From NCBI GenBank assembly GCA_036397995.1, contig DASWHX010000111.1, forward strand, positions 1 to 31,911: DNA of 31,911 nt. Reading direction: 5' to 3'. The notes below the pieces were generated by a model. The model did not search any database. It saw only the letters and a list, made by a program, of their open reading frames with translations, and was not told the DNA's origin. Below, piece by piece: positions 7,666 to 16,777 of this stretch (position 1 is the first letter of the stretch; the number at the start of each line of letters is the position of its first letter). This DNA is from DASWHX01 sp036397995 (GTDB lineage Bacteria > Bacteroidota > Bacteroidia > Cytophagales > Cyclobacteriaceae). The position numbers were made by a program, and so were the translations under genes.

Positions 7666-10346
7666 TGAGAAAACTACTATTTGTACTGGCAGTACTCCTA
7701 ATTGCGGATAATACTATTGCACAGATTCGTTCTAGCCGGACCAGACCTTCCACCTCCGGAGCTGAACTTGACTATGCAGCACCCAAAGAATTTGAAATAG
7801 TGCAGATTACAGTTACCGGCGCGGACTTCCTGGATAAGAACGCTTTGATATCCCTATCCGGGTTAAAGGTGGGAGATAAAATCAAAATTCCCGGTGATGA
7901 TATTAGCCAGGCAATAAAGAAATTATGGAAACACGGAATTATTGGAGATGCTTCCATAATTCTGGATAAGATCGAAAATGGCCAGGTTTACCTGGTTATT
8001 GAACTTGCTGAACGACCAAGATTGTCGAGGATGAGATTTGACGGTGTGAATAAAACCCAGGAAGGAGATCTTAAAGATAAAGTAAAACTGATTCTTGGAA
8101 AAATACTTACTGACGCGGACCTGAAGAATATAGAACTGAATGTTAAATCCTATTTTATTGATAAGGGTTTTCTGAACACAGATGTAGAAATATTTCAGGA
8201 GGCAGATTCCATATCAGCAAATGGAGTTTCTCTAAGGATTGCAGTGGATAAGAAATCCAAGATCAAAATCAATGACATAAACATTGAAGATAACGAAGAG
8301 GTTTATGATACCAAGCTACAAAACAAGATGAAGAACACTCATGAAAAGGTGAGATTCACAGTCTTCAGCCAGGTTGCTAATCAGGTATTTAATTTCAACT
8401 TCAGAAAAGCAGGAGCATTTGTGGAAACAACCAGGGAGGTAAGCGGAGATGAGTTGAAGGCATTTATGAATGAAAATGTGCGATTGAATATTTTTCGTTC
8501 ATCAAAATACAAGAAGAGTGATTATGAAACGGACAAACGAAGCATAATCGATTATTATAATTCAAGAGGTTTTCGTGATGCAATGATTGTGGAAGACACA
8601 ATGTACGCTCATGATGATTACTCCATAAATATTGACATCACTATTGATGAAGGGCAGAAATACTATTTCAGAAACATAACCTGGAGCGGCAATTATGTTT
8701 ATTCAGATCAAACCCTCAACAATATTCTGGGAATCGAAAAGGGTGATATTTACGATATGTCATTGGTTCAGACCAAACTGACTTTCAATCCAAATGGGCC
8801 TGATATCCAGGGATTATATATGGATGACGGTTACCTGTTTTTCAATGTGCAGCCGACCGAAGTTAAAATAGATAATGATTCAATTGATTTGGAGATGAGG
8901 GTTTTTGAGGGATCCCAGGCCATCATCAACAAAATAATTATTAAAGGAAACGACCGCACAAATGACCATGTAATTCTCAGGGAATTGAGAACATTGCCCG
9001 GAAGGAAGTTCAGCAGAACCGACATTATAAGAACTCAACAGCGACTTTCGCAGATGGGATTTTTTGATCCCGAGCAAATTGGTATCAACCCGATTCCAAA
9101 TCCTGCCAACGGGACAGTGGATATTGAGTATACTTTAGTTGAAAAACCCGGAGATCAGATTGAGCTGTCAGGAGGCTGGGGTGGTTCTCTCGGTTTCATT
9201 GGTACGCTCGGCTTGGTTTTTAATAATTTCTCATTGCGGAATGTGCCGAAATTTGATAAATGGAAACCCTTGCCTTTTGGCGATGGCCAGCGGGTACAAA
9301 TACGGGCTCAGGCCAACGGAAGAAGATTTCAGAACTATGTTCTGGCTTTTACAGAACCGTGGCTTGGCGGTAAGAAACCAAATTCATTTTCAGTAAGCCT
9401 GAGCCGGTCTATACAAAGAACATATGGTGAAGGCGCAACCAACAGCAGAGACCTGAACGCAAAGCTTACATTAACCAGTATCGCACTTGGCCTTGGCCGG
9501 GCCCTGGAATGGCCGGATAATTATTTTACGCTTAGCAATACTTTGGAATATACCAGGTACACCCTTAATAATTGGCCCGTTACAAACTTTAGTAGTTTAG
9601 GTTTTTCAGACGGCTCATCAAACAAGTTCGCGTTGGTAACCAACATTTCAAGGTATAGTGTAGATCAACCATTGTATCCCCGCTCGGGATCCTCCATTTC
9701 TTTGGCAATTACCTTAACACCACCCTATTCTTCATTCAATAATATTAGTTATCAGACTGCTGAAAATGAAGAAAAATTCAAGTATGTTGAATTTCACAAA
9801 TGGATGTTTGATGCGGATTATTATATAAATCTGGCAGGGAAATTGGTTATGGCAACAAGCATCCATTTCGGAGTTTTGGGCAAGTATAGTAAAAAAGCTC
9901 AGATCGGGCCCTTTGAAAGATTCCAGCTAGGTGGTGATGGATTAGCGGGTCAAAATTTTATTTTGAGCACAGAGATAGTTGGAATGAGAGGTTATGATAA
10001 CGATGCAATAACGCCCCCTTTCGGGCAAAGGGAATTGTCTCCCGATGACATAAGGGGAGGTATAATTTATAACAAGTATTCAATGGAGCTTAGATATCCG
10101 CTTACCACCGGAGCCGCCGCTACTATTTATTTTTATTTATTTGGAGAAGCCGGCAACAACTGGAACAATTATCAGGAGTATAATCCGTTTGATGCTTATA
10201 GATCTGCGGGAATTGGAGCCCGGCTTTTCATGCCTGCTTTCGGATTAATTGGTATCAACTGGGGATATGGATTTGATAACGTTCCCGGAACTGTTGGCAG
10301 AAGCGGGCCGCAGTTTCAGTTTACCATTGGACAGCAAATACGATAG
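7665..10346 (+). CDS. bamA: outer-membrane protein assembly factor BamA
   Basis: BamA is the central barrel of the machine that folds beta-barrel proteins into the outer membrane. The 893-residue protein has a signal peptide (cleavage after TIAQ), a run of POTRA repeats over about residues 40-480 (for example GLKVGDKIKIPGDDI and GNDRTNDHVILRELRT), and a C-terminal 16-strand barrel with GGDGLAGQN and FGEAGNNW segments and a long extracellular part. Length is normal for Bacteroidota, which often have a larger POTRA region than E. coli. One oddity: the last residue is Arg (FTIGQQIR) rather than an aromatic residue. It sits between uppS and two Skp genes, a conserved arrangement. Confidence 0.95.
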   Translation: MRKLLFVLAVLLIADNTIAQIRSSRTRPSTSGAELDYAAPKEFEIVQITVTGADFLDKNALISLSGLKVGDKIKIPGDDISQAIKKLWKHGIIGDASIILDKIENGQVYLVIELAERPRLSRMRFDGVNKTQEGDLKDKVKLILGKILTDADLKNIELNVKSYFIDKGFLNTDVEIFQEADSISANGVSLRIAVDKKSKIKINDINIEDNEEVYDTKLQNKMKNTHEKVRFTVFSQVANQVFNFNFRKAGAFVETTREVSGDELKAFMNENVRLNIFRSSKYKKSDYETDKRSIIDYYNSRGFRDAMIVEDTMYAHDDYSINIDITIDEGQKYYFRNITWSGNYVYSDQTLNNILGIEKGDIYDMSLVQTKLTFNPNGPDIQGLYMDDGYLFFNVQPTEVKIDNDSIDLEMRVFEGSQAIINKIIIKGNDRTNDHVILRELRTLPGRKFSRTDIIRTQQRLSQMGFFDPEQIGINPIPNPANGTVDIEYTLVEKPGDQIELSGGWGGSLGFIGTLGLVFNNFSLRNVPKFDKWKPLPFGDGQRVQIRAQANGRRFQNYVLAFTEPWLGGKKPNSFSVSLSRSIQRTYGEGATNSRDLNAKLTLTSIALGLGRALEWPDNYFTLSNTLEYTRYTLNNWPVTNFSSLGFSDGSSNKFALVTNISRYSVDQPLYPRSGSSISLAITLTPPYSSFNNISYQTAENEEKFKYVEFHKWMFDADYYINLAGKLVMATSIHFGVLGKYSKKAQIGPFERFQLGGDGLAGQNFILSTEIVGMRGYDNDAITPPFGQRELSPDDIRGGIIYNKYSMELRYPLTTGAAATIYFYLFGEAGNNWNNYQEYNPFDAYRSAGIGARLFMPAFGLIGINWGYGFDNVPGTVGRSGPQFQFTIGQQIR

Positions 10347-10348
10347 AG

Positions 10349-10876
10349 ATGAAAACTATTATTACTTTTTTCCTGACGGTTATCTTGCTTTCCCCGCCTG
10401 GGATGGCTCAGAAGTTTGGTTACGTGGATACCGATTTCATACTCAAGAAGATACCGGAATACAGACAGGCTCAGGAGGATTTAAATAAACTATCTTTGGC
10501 ATGGCAGGACGAAATTCAGGCCTTATACAAGGATATTGAAGGTATGTATAATAGCTTGCAGGCGGAAGAAGTACTTCTTACAAAAGAAATGAGAGACGAA
10601 AGAATTACTGCCATCAGGAAAAGGGAAACTGAAGTGAAGGAGTATCAAAAAAAGATTTTTGGGTTTGAGGGTTTATTTTTCCTAAAGAAAAAAGAACTTG
10701 TTAAACCTATACAGGATAGAGTTTTTGAAGCCGTAGAGAAAGTGGCAAAGGAACACAGGCTTCAATTCGTATTTGATAAATCAGGAGAGTTAGTAATGAT
10801 ATATACTGATCCAATTCATGACTACACCGATTATGTTTTGGAAGAACTTGGATTAGGTGACCCCATAGATAATTAA
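10349..10876 (+). CDS. OmpH/Skp family periplasmic chaperone, first copy
   Basis: The 175-residue protein has a signal peptide ending at GMAQ, then the OmpH opening KFGYVDTDFILKKIPEY, a long charged helical middle (about residues 45-115) suited to the Skp coiled-coil tentacles, and a closing strand region (LQFVFDKSGELVMIY). Skp holds unfolded outer-membrane proteins on their way to BamA. It starts two bases after the bamA stop. It is more divergent than the second copy in the coiled-coil region, with two aromatic-rich turns (FGFEGLFF). Confidence 0.9.
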   Translation: MKTIITFFLTVILLSPPGMAQKFGYVDTDFILKKIPEYRQAQEDLNKLSLAWQDEIQALYKDIEGMYNSLQAEEVLLTKEMRDERITAIRKRETEVKEYQKKIFGFEGLFFLKKKELVKPIQDRVFEAVEKVAKEHRLQFVFDKSGELVMIYTDPIHDYTDYVLEELGLGDPIDN

Positions 10877-10897
10877 TTATTGACAGAAAATTTCAAA

Positions 10898-11431
10898 ATG
10901 ATGAAAAATATAATTGCAATCGCACTTACATTTTTGGCAGTAGGATTTGCCAATGCTCAACAAAACCCATTAAAGATTGGATATGTCGACGTTGATTACA
11001 TTTTAAGTGAAATGCCAGAGACTAAACAAATCGAATCTGATTTGAAGGTGCATCAAAGCCAATTGCAAAATCAACTGCAATCAAAAATGGCGAACTATCA
11101 AAAGATGATTCAGGAATACCAGGCCAGTGCGGCTACAATGACTGAGGTTATCAGGGCAGATAAAGAAAGAGAAATTACTCAGCTTGAAGAGAACATTCAG
11201 AAATTTCAGCAAGACGCCCAGGTTTCATTCCAGAAAAAACAGTCCGATCTTTTGCAACCGGTTTATGAAAAAATCGGGAAAGCTATCGAAGTGGTAGCAA
11301 ACGAAGGAAGTTTCACCTATGTCCTTTCAACCAGAATCGGCTCTATAGATGTGATACTTTTTGCAATTCCTGAGAATGATATCTCGGATCTGGTGCTGAA
11401 AAAGATGGGAATTACTCCACAAAATAACTAG
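10898..11431 (+). CDS. OmpH/Skp family periplasmic chaperone, second copy
   Basis: This second Skp-like protein (177 residues from the ATG chosen here; a TTG six codons upstream is also in frame) has a signal peptide ending at ANAQ, the motif KIGYVDVDYILSEMPETKQ and a glutamine-rich helical arm (SQLQNQLQSKMANYQK). It ends with the strand pair FTYVLSTRIGSIDVILFA. It is a chaperone for unfolded outer-membrane proteins, paralogous to the gene just upstream. The pair probably forms mixed or specialised trimers; that is inference. A strong terminator follows after about 20 bases and closes the operon. Confidence 0.92.
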   Translation: MMKNIIAIALTFLAVGFANAQQNPLKIGYVDVDYILSEMPETKQIESDLKVHQSQLQNQLQSKMANYQKMIQEYQASAATMTEVIRADKEREITQLEENIQKFQQDAQVSFQKKQSDLLQPVYEKIGKAIEVVANEGSFTYVLSTRIGSIDVILFAIPENDISDLVLKKMGITPQNN

Positions 11432-11452
11432 ATAACAAAGAACTCAAAGGTG

Positions 11453-11482
11453 AAAGCTCCTTAATTACGAGGAGCTTTTTTT
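11453..11482 (+). terminator. intrinsic terminator after the bamA-skp block
   Basis: AAAGCTCC at 11453-11460 and GGAGCTTT at 11471-11478 form an 8-base-pair stem around a 10-base loop, followed by a T-run through 11482. It lies 22 bases after the second skp stop and just before the LD-carboxypeptidase gene, so it should end the envelope operon. Confidence 0.85.
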
Positions 11483-11488
11483 AGGTCG

Positions 11489-12385
11489 ATGATAATTCCT
11501 CCGTTTCTTTCTCCGGGTGACCAGGTCGGTATTTCTGCTACCGCCAAAAAGGTTGACCAGAAGTATTTGTCTGAAGGCATCGAAATTTTAAATTCCTGGG
11601 GGCTGAACGTAAAAACGGGAATTAATGTCTTAAAAGAAGAAACGTTTTTTGCCGGCAATGAAGATGAACGCGCGTCGGACCTCCAGGACTTTATCAGTAA
11701 TCCCGGGATAAAAGCCATCTTTTGCGCAAGAGGTGGATATGGAACAGGAAGAATACTTGACAAAATTAACTTCAGTCCGCTGCTTAGTTCACCCAAATGG
11801 ATCATTGGGTTTAGTGATATAACTATACTTCACCTGAAATTAAACCAATTAGGTCTTGCAAGTTTACATGGACCAATGCCCGCAATTTTTCATAAAACGA
11901 CTGAAAATGCAATTGAGAGCGTCAGGCAATTTCTTTTTGGCGGGGGACTCAAACCTTTATTCGCAAAGTACAATAAGGAAAACCGAATGGGCAAAACTTC
12001 AGGGAAAGCCATCGGCGGCAATTTATCCATGATCTGCCATTCTCTGGGAACAAGTTTGGAAATAGACACAAACAATAAGATCCTGATCCTGGAAGAAGTT
12101 GATGAGCCACTGTATAAAATTGATCGAATGATGCATCAATTAGGAAAGGCTGGAAAATTTGAAAAACTCAGGGCTCTGGTCATGGGCTGCTTTACCATCC
12201 CTGAAAAAGAATCAAATTCATTTGATTACTCTCTTCATGAAATCATTAGTTACCATGTTAGATCGTATAATTACCCTATTGCATCCGGTTTTTCATTTGG
12301 GCATGAACCTGAAAATTATCCGATTCCACTATCAGTTCAAATAAATATTGATATTGGAAGCCAGGGATCAACAATTTCATACTAA
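11489..12385 (+). CDS. LD-carboxypeptidase (peptidase S66)
   Basis: S66 enzymes cleave the terminal D-alanine from murein tetrapeptides during peptidoglycan recycling. The 298-residue protein opens with PPFLSPGDQVGISATAKKV and has CARGGYGTGRILDKI (residues about 74-88), the nucleophile segment SLHGPM with the conserved Ser region near 120-135, GGNLSMICHSLGT near 173, and the C-terminal GFSFGHEPENYPIPL stretch with the catalytic His. All are S66 signatures and no signal peptide is present, so it acts in the cytoplasm. It is convergent with the chrA-like gene, and the two ends overlap by four bases. Confidence 0.93.
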   Translation: MIIPPFLSPGDQVGISATAKKVDQKYLSEGIEILNSWGLNVKTGINVLKEETFFAGNEDERASDLQDFISNPGIKAIFCARGGYGTGRILDKINFSPLLSSPKWIIGFSDITILHLKLNQLGLASLHGPMPAIFHKTTENAIESVRQFLFGGGLKPLFAKYNKENRMGKTSGKAIGGNLSMICHSLGTSLEIDTNNKILILEEVDEPLYKIDRMMHQLGKAGKFEKLRALVMGCFTIPEKESNSFDYSLHEIISYHVRSYNYPIASGFSFGHEPENYPIPLSVQINIDIGSQGSTISY

Positions 12386-13617
12386 AAGAGAAATCCGGCA
12401 ATTAGTCCTGAGATAATAATATAAGGTGCCGGAATTTTAGTATACCGGAGGATAAGAAATGTCAGCAATACAAGGCCGAGATAAACCGGGCTATTCCACA
12501 GGAGTAAGAAAAGTTGACTCAGGACTTCAACCCAGTCGGGAGTAGTAAAGGCCGCATTAAAAGGTTGAAAAAAAAGAATTAACGCGGCAGAAATCACCAT
12601 ACCGGCACTAGCCGCATTTATTCCTTCAAGGCTGGCACGCACGACGCGATATTTTTTCAGGTCTTCCCAAAAACGTATCACAAAGAAAATCAGGAATGTA
12701 CCCGGAAGAAAAATGCCGAATGCAGCCATTAGGCCGCCAAATATTTCCCCACCTACGCCAAGATCGCGCATGGAGAGGGTTCCAACGAAAGCACTAAAGC
12801 TAAAAACCGGACCAGGAATTGCCTGAGCTATGGCATAGCCACTCAGAAATTCCTGGGCTGTCAGGTAATGCTTAAACTGCACAAATTCGGTGTACAAGTA
12901 GGGTATTAGTACCTGTCCTCCACCGAAAATCAAACTGCCGTTACGGTAAAAATTTTCAAACAACAAAATACTCCGTTCCCTGGTAATTCCACCAAGTAGG
13001 GCCGCGAATAAAAGAACGCCGCCCCATAAAAGAAAATTCGCCCATTGAATCCGGACTGGACTCTTTTCTTCAATGGGATGTTTCCGGTATTTGAAACCAG
13101 TTATAAAACCACCCATTAACAACAGGATTGGAAAAATGTAAGGCTTCCTTAAAGAAAATGAAATTATGGCGGAGATAACGCACAAAATAACCGCAGTATT
13201 GGTGATTACAACTTTCCGGGAAATAACGAAAGCCGCATAACTGACAAAACCCACCGCCATAGGTTGAATGAACCGTGCAAATTCCAGTGAGGCGTTCTTT
13301 TCAACATAGTGATTCAGGAAAATTCCTGCCAGCAGCATAACTGTCACGGCCGGAGTTATCCAGACAAGCAGGGTTAAATAAGCCAGATTTGGACCGCCAA
13401 TGCGAAAGCCAATGGAAGTTACAGTTTGGGTGGATGTAGGACCGGGAAGAATATTACACAAAGCGAATAATTCAACCAGCTCTTCTTCATTCAGGTACCC
13501 CCGGAGCTTAACGAATTTGTCAAGAAAGAAGGCAAAATGGGCTTGAGGGCCTCCAAATGAAGTGAGAGATAGAATAAGGACATCTCTCAGAAAGATGTAG
13601 TGTCTGACTTTTTTCAA
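12382..13617 (-). CDS. chrA: chromate transporter family protein (ChrA-type, two-domain)
   Basis: ChrA proteins are inner-membrane transporters, some of which expel chromate. The 411-residue protein has about 10-12 membrane helices and the two homologous CHR halves of the long family: SFGGPQAHFAFF (about 17-28) and CNILPGPTSTQ in the first half, FGGGQVLIPYL and AQAIPGPVFSFSAF in the second. These repeated FGG and PGP motifs are the family mark. No regulator or chromate reductase gene is next to it, so chromate as the real substrate is not proven. It starts a leftward stretch after the oxygenase gene with a 20-base gap. Confidence 0.9.
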   Translation of the reverse strand: MKKVRHYIFLRDVLILSLTSFGGPQAHFAFFLDKFVKLRGYLNEEELVELFALCNILPGPTSTQTVTSIGFRIGGPNLAYLTLLVWITPAVTVMLLAGIFLNHYVEKNASLEFARFIQPMAVGFVSYAAFVISRKVVITNTAVILCVISAIISFSLRKPYIFPILLLMGGFITGFKYRKHPIEEKSPVRIQWANFLLWGGVLLFAALLGGITRERSILLFENFYRNGSLIFGGGQVLIPYLYTEFVQFKHYLTAQEFLSGYAIAQAIPGPVFSFSAFVGTLSMRDLGVGGEIFGGLMAAFGIFLPGTFLIFFVIRFWEDLKKYRVVRASLEGINAASAGMVISAALILFFQPFNAAFTTPDWVEVLSQLFLLLWNSPVYLGLVLLTFLILRYTKIPAPYIIISGLIAGFLF

Positions 13618-13637
13618 TCCAGGTTCGTTTTGCGAGA

Positions 13638-14609
13638 TTATTTTTTTAAGCCAATTTCTGCTAAACGTTCATTCAGGAATTCTCCAGCGGTAATATCTTG
13701 AAAAATTCTCGGATTTTCATCATCGATGCAATTTTCAAGGCAGGATAAATCCATTTCTGAGCGGGGATGCATAAAAAACGGGATCGAATATCTGGAGGTG
13801 CTCATTTTTTCCCTTGACGGATTAACCACCCTGTGAATCGTTGATATTAACTTTTTGTTTGTGAGTCTTTCTAACATATCACCCACATTTACAACGATCT
13901 GGTTTGGGAGTGCCGTTATTGGAATCCAATGACCATCTCGTCTCAGCACTTGCAGCCCGTCGGCGCTGGCACCCATCAACAAAGTTATAAGATTGATATC
14001 TCCATGCTCGGCAGCGCGTACTGCATCCGCGGGAACTGCATCAGGATTTTCTATGGGATAATAATGGATAGGTCGCAAAATGGAATTTCCATTCTTTACT
14101 TTATTGTCAAAATAATTTTCTTCAAGACCGAGATACAATGCAATTGCATGCAGCATTTGGATCCCGGCCTGCTCCAGTTTTCGATACACTTCTAATCCGA
14201 TTTTACGGAATTGCGGGAGTTCATCAACCCAGATGTTATCAGAATACTCCGCTTTAATGGGATCATCGCCCTCTACTTCTTGTCCGATATGATAGAACTC
14301 TTTAAGGTCACCCGTTGACCTTCCCTTTGCATGTTCTTTACCCTTTCCCACATATCCGCGCTGACCAGAAAGTTCAGGAATTTCGTATTTTCTTTTCGTT
14401 TCATCCGGAAGGTTGAAAAATTGCTTTACAATGGCATACAATTCCGCGGTAAGTTCATCGCTTACCCCATGATTCTTAACGGCGACAAATCCAATATTTT
14501 GGTAAGCTCTTCCTAAATCATTGACAAAATTCTGTTTCCTCGCCTTATTGCTGCCTGTAAAATCAGATAAATCCAAAGATGGTATCTCATCATAGAAAAC
14601 AGGTTGCAT
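13638..14609 (-). CDS. isopenicillin N synthase-like 2-oxoglutarate/Fe(II) oxygenase
   Basis: The 323-residue protein has the two-part fold of the isopenicillin N synthase family: an N-terminal DIOX_N region (FVAVKNHGVS, SGQRGYVGKGKEH) and a C-terminal jelly-roll. The iron ligands are visible as His202 and Asp204 in EHGDINLITL and His259 in STIHRVV; Arg273-x-Ser275 (RYSIPFF) is the usual co-substrate binding pair. It should therefore be a cytoplasmic mononuclear non-heme iron oxygenase. The substrate is not identifiable. It is four bases from the DUF4399 gene and on the same strand, which may only reflect compactness. Confidence 0.9.
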   Translation of the reverse strand: MQPVFYDEIPSLDLSDFTGSNKARKQNFVNDLGRAYQNIGFVAVKNHGVSDELTAELYAIVKQFFNLPDETKRKYEIPELSGQRGYVGKGKEHAKGRSTGDLKEFYHIGQEVEGDDPIKAEYSDNIWVDELPQFRKIGLEVYRKLEQAGIQMLHAIALYLGLEENYFDNKVKNGNSILRPIHYYPIENPDAVPADAVRAAEHGDINLITLLMGASADGLQVLRRDGHWIPITALPNQIVVNVGDMLERLTNKKLISTIHRVVNPSREKMSTSRYSIPFFMHPRSEMDLSCLENCIDDENPRIFQDITAGEFLNERLAEIGLKK

Positions 14610-14613
14610 ATGT

Positions 14614-15081
14614 TTATTGATTATTGTCTTTCACCACAACATTAATTGTGCTGCTCAAAGGCTTGCCATAAGATTGGTGAAATCCGTCGGCAAACTGCAA
14701 GGTAAGAGTATAATTACCTGGAGCCAGTTCAACCGTATCCCTGATTTGTCCGAGTCCGTAATGAATATGAACAGAATCTGTTGGAACAACTACACCTTCC
14801 TGTATATGGGAGCCGTTTATCACCAGGTGATGATGGCCCATACCCTCTTTAACCTCACCGGCAGGATCAATTTCCATTCCCTCTAAACCCATGTCAATCA
14901 TGAGCGGGCTACTTACCGTATCACCATCATTTGGTGAGATAAAGTATACCTTTGCTGATGTCATTTCAGTTGACACAGAATCGGTCTCGCTACTTTCCTG
15001 TTCGCTGCTTCCAGTTCCTGAGCATGATATGATCCAAAAAGTTACGGTGAATGTAAATAAGATAAATGTGAGCTTTTTCAT
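14614..15081 (-). CDS. DUF4399 lipoprotein
   Basis: The 155-residue protein has a lipoprotein signal with a lipobox ending at Cys20 (WIISCSG), then a serine/glutamate-rich linker (residues 22-42) and a DUF4399 domain: FISPNDGDTVSSPL, then a His-rich GMGHHHLVING, then HIHYGLGQ and PGNYTLTLQFADG. The conserved His residues resemble a metal-binding site, and DUF4399 proteins are usually small exported proteins of unknown role. After lipidation it would sit on the inner or outer membrane facing the periplasm. Family assignment is firm; function is open. Confidence 0.88.
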   Translation of the reverse strand: MKKLTFILFTFTVTFWIISCSGTGSSEQESSETDSVSTEMTSAKVYFISPNDGDTVSSPLMIDMGLEGMEIDPAGEVKEGMGHHHLVINGSHIQEGVVVPTDSVHIHYGLGQIRDTVELAPGNYTLTLQFADGFHQSYGKPLSSTINVVVKDNNQ

Positions 15082-15129
15082 AGTTGTCGGATTTTTCAGA
15101 ATTATACTAAATTAATTTTTTGGTTAGAA

Positions 15130-15813
15130 TCAGTCCAGAATTTCCTTTAAAACACCAACTGATTTTATTTCGCCAAGATTATCTATATGTCCCCTATAAT
15201 AGGCAATTATCAAATTTAGACAGTTTCTTCGAGTCGAATTAGAGGAAACAGAAATTTTTTGAGTTTTATTCTCAATCATTTGTTTAATTAATAATAATGC
15301 ATCGCGGCCTGAAGCGTGCAAATTTGAGGGAATATGATTTTTGAAATCAATAATAGACTGGGGTTTAAATCCGAGGATGGCGGAAAACTCAATCAGGAAT
15401 CTTAAATGAAAAGAACTTTGATTTTCATTTTCAGTATCAAACTTTATTAGGGATTGTTGTAGGAAGGCGAAAACTTCCTCAGGATTAGAGCAGTCGCGCA
15501 ACGTCTTCTCAAGCACTTCAGTAAGAAAAATAAATATCACTGATTTTTTGATGTTGCCTGATATGGTGGAATACGGATAGCTGCATTTCACTTCTGATAA
15601 TCTTTGAATGCCTGCATTCTCTTTGTAGTAAACAACGAGGTCAAGCAAAGTCAGTGGCTGGAATAAAGCGATTTTGAATTTACCTTTAGGTGACCGGATT
15701 CCATTAATCAGGTAACTCTGAAGCCCAAATTTTTCTGTGAATATCCTGGCGATAATTGACGTTTCACGAAATTTGATTTTCCCTAATGTAATACCGCTGG
15801 TTTTGCTAATCAT
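15130..15813 (-). CDS. recO: DNA repair protein RecO
   Basis: RecO works with RecR to load RecA at single-stranded gaps (RecFOR pathway). The 227-residue protein begins with the OB-fold ISKTSGITLGKIKFRETSIIARIFTE-type strand set (seen here as KTSGITLGKIKF and SIIARIFTEKFG), continues with YLINGIRSPKGKFKIALFQPL, and has a helical C-terminal half with LRFLIEFSAILGFKP. The four-Cys zinc site of some RecO proteins is absent, as is usual in Bacteroidota. It lies eight bases after tdk on the same strand. Confidence 0.92.
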   Translation of the reverse strand: MISKTSGITLGKIKFRETSIIARIFTEKFGLQSYLINGIRSPKGKFKIALFQPLTLLDLVVYYKENAGIQRLSEVKCSYPYSTISGNIKKSVIFIFLTEVLEKTLRDCSNPEEVFAFLQQSLIKFDTENENQSSFHLRFLIEFSAILGFKPQSIIDFKNHIPSNLHASGRDALLLIKQMIENKTQKISVSSNSTRRNCLNLIIAYYRGHIDNLGEIKSVGVLKEILD

Positions 15814-15820
15814 TTTATCT

Positions 15821-16417
15821 TCACTTATTACTGCTCATCCCCTCAAGAAAACATTTTCTGCACCGTGCTTCATAATGACCTTTTTCCCCAAGCACAACTT
15901 TCTCATTAAGTCCGGATAACCGGAATGAATAGGAGGCAAGACTTCCACACCTGGCACAAATTGCATGCAACTTTGTTACGTATTCAGCGACGGACATGAT
16001 GGATGGCAGAGGACCAAAGGGTTTGCCTTCGAAATCCATGTCAAGACCGGCAATTATTACACGCTTGCCGCCATTGGCCAGTTCAACAATGACTTCTGTC
16101 AACGAATCATCAAAGAACTGAGCTTCATCTATGCCTACCACATCGCACTCACCTGTCAACAGCAAAATATCTGATGGGAAATTTACAGGAGTTGACCGGA
16201 TAGCTCTTTCATCATGAGAAACAACATCTTCTTCATGATATCGCTTATCTATGGCTGGTTTGAAAATCTCAACTTTCTGTTTTGCTATCAAGGCCCTGTT
16301 TAACCTCCGGATTAATTCTTCAGTTTTTCCTGAAAACATAGAACCGCATATCACCTCAATCCAGCCGCCGCGGGTATTCCCCGGATTTGATCTACCTGAA
16401 TGAGGTTCTATAAACAT
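15821..16417 (-). CDS. tdk: thymidine kinase (type II)
   Basis: Tdk phosphorylates thymidine to dTMP in the salvage pathway. The 198-residue protein has the P-loop GSMFSGKTE at residues 25-33, the Mg/ATP-binding VVGIDEAQFFD strand near 91-101, the lasso-type GLDMDFEGKPFGP region and two CxxC zinc pairs (CARCG near 155 and CRKCF near 188). These fit the bacterial/cytosolic type II enzyme. It follows the ferredoxin gene by five bases and precedes recO by seven. Confidence 0.96.
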   Translation of the reverse strand: MFIEPHSGRSNPGNTRGGWIEVICGSMFSGKTEELIRRLNRALIAKQKVEIFKPAIDKRYHEEDVVSHDERAIRSTPVNFPSDILLLTGECDVVGIDEAQFFDDSLTEVIVELANGGKRVIIAGLDMDFEGKPFGPLPSIMSVAEYVTKLHAICARCGSLASYSFRLSGLNEKVVLGEKGHYEARCRKCFLEGMSSNK

Positions 16418-16422
16418 TTAAC

Positions 16423-16743
16423 TTAAGAATACTTTAAATGTGGCAATTGATTGTCTTTGGGTACCAAAATAGTTAAATCTCCTGAAGGTATGGCCTGGCA
16501 AGCTAACCTTTCATTTTGGTTGAGTTGTCTCAATCTTTTGTAATTTTTTTCTGCTGTTGTTAGCGGATTGAGATTTTGCGAACCACTAACTACCACCATT
16601 TTGCAGGTTGTGCATCTTCCCTTACCCCCACAGGAGTGCAGCCAGTCAACATAGCTTTGCAGCAGAATTTTAAGCACATTTTTACCTGACGGTTTAAAGA
16701 TTATCTCCTTTTGATAGAAGTTTTGTATAATGATTCGCGCCAT
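16423..16743 (-). CDS. 2Fe-2S ferredoxin
   Basis: The 106-residue protein is a plant-type 2Fe-2S ferredoxin. The cluster ligands are Cys38, Cys44, Cys47 (spacing Cx5CxxC in HSCGGKGRCTTC) and Cys82 (ERLACQAIP). It would carry electrons in the cytoplasm for an unknown partner. The open frame runs 58 codons further upstream, but that extension has no ferredoxin features and overlaps the divergent gene, so I start at the ATG at 16741-16743 (MARIIIQNF). The divergent conserved hypothetical gene begins 34 bases away. Confidence 0.92.
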   Translation of the reverse strand: MARIIIQNFYQKEIIFKPSGKNVLKILLQSYVDWLHSCGGKGRCTTCKMVVVSGSQNLNPLTTAEKNYKRLRQLNQNERLACQAIPSGDLTILVPKDNQLPHLKYS

Positions 16744-16744
16744 A

Positions 16745-16760
16745 TTGTATAATTTTACAA
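16745..16760. repeat. inverted repeat between divergent genes
   Basis: TTGTA at 16745-16749 and TACAA at 16756-16760 are perfect arms around six bases. The element fills most of the 34-base gap between the ferredoxin and the hypothetical gene. It could be a small operator touching both starts; short AT-rich palindromes also arise by chance. Confidence 0.3.
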
Positions 16761-16777
16761 AGGAAAAAATAAATAGC

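Noticed and set aside
12382..13617. Chromate resistance island
   Set aside because: Only the transporter-type gene is present, with no regulator, reductase or mobile element next to it; the neighbours are housekeeping genes.
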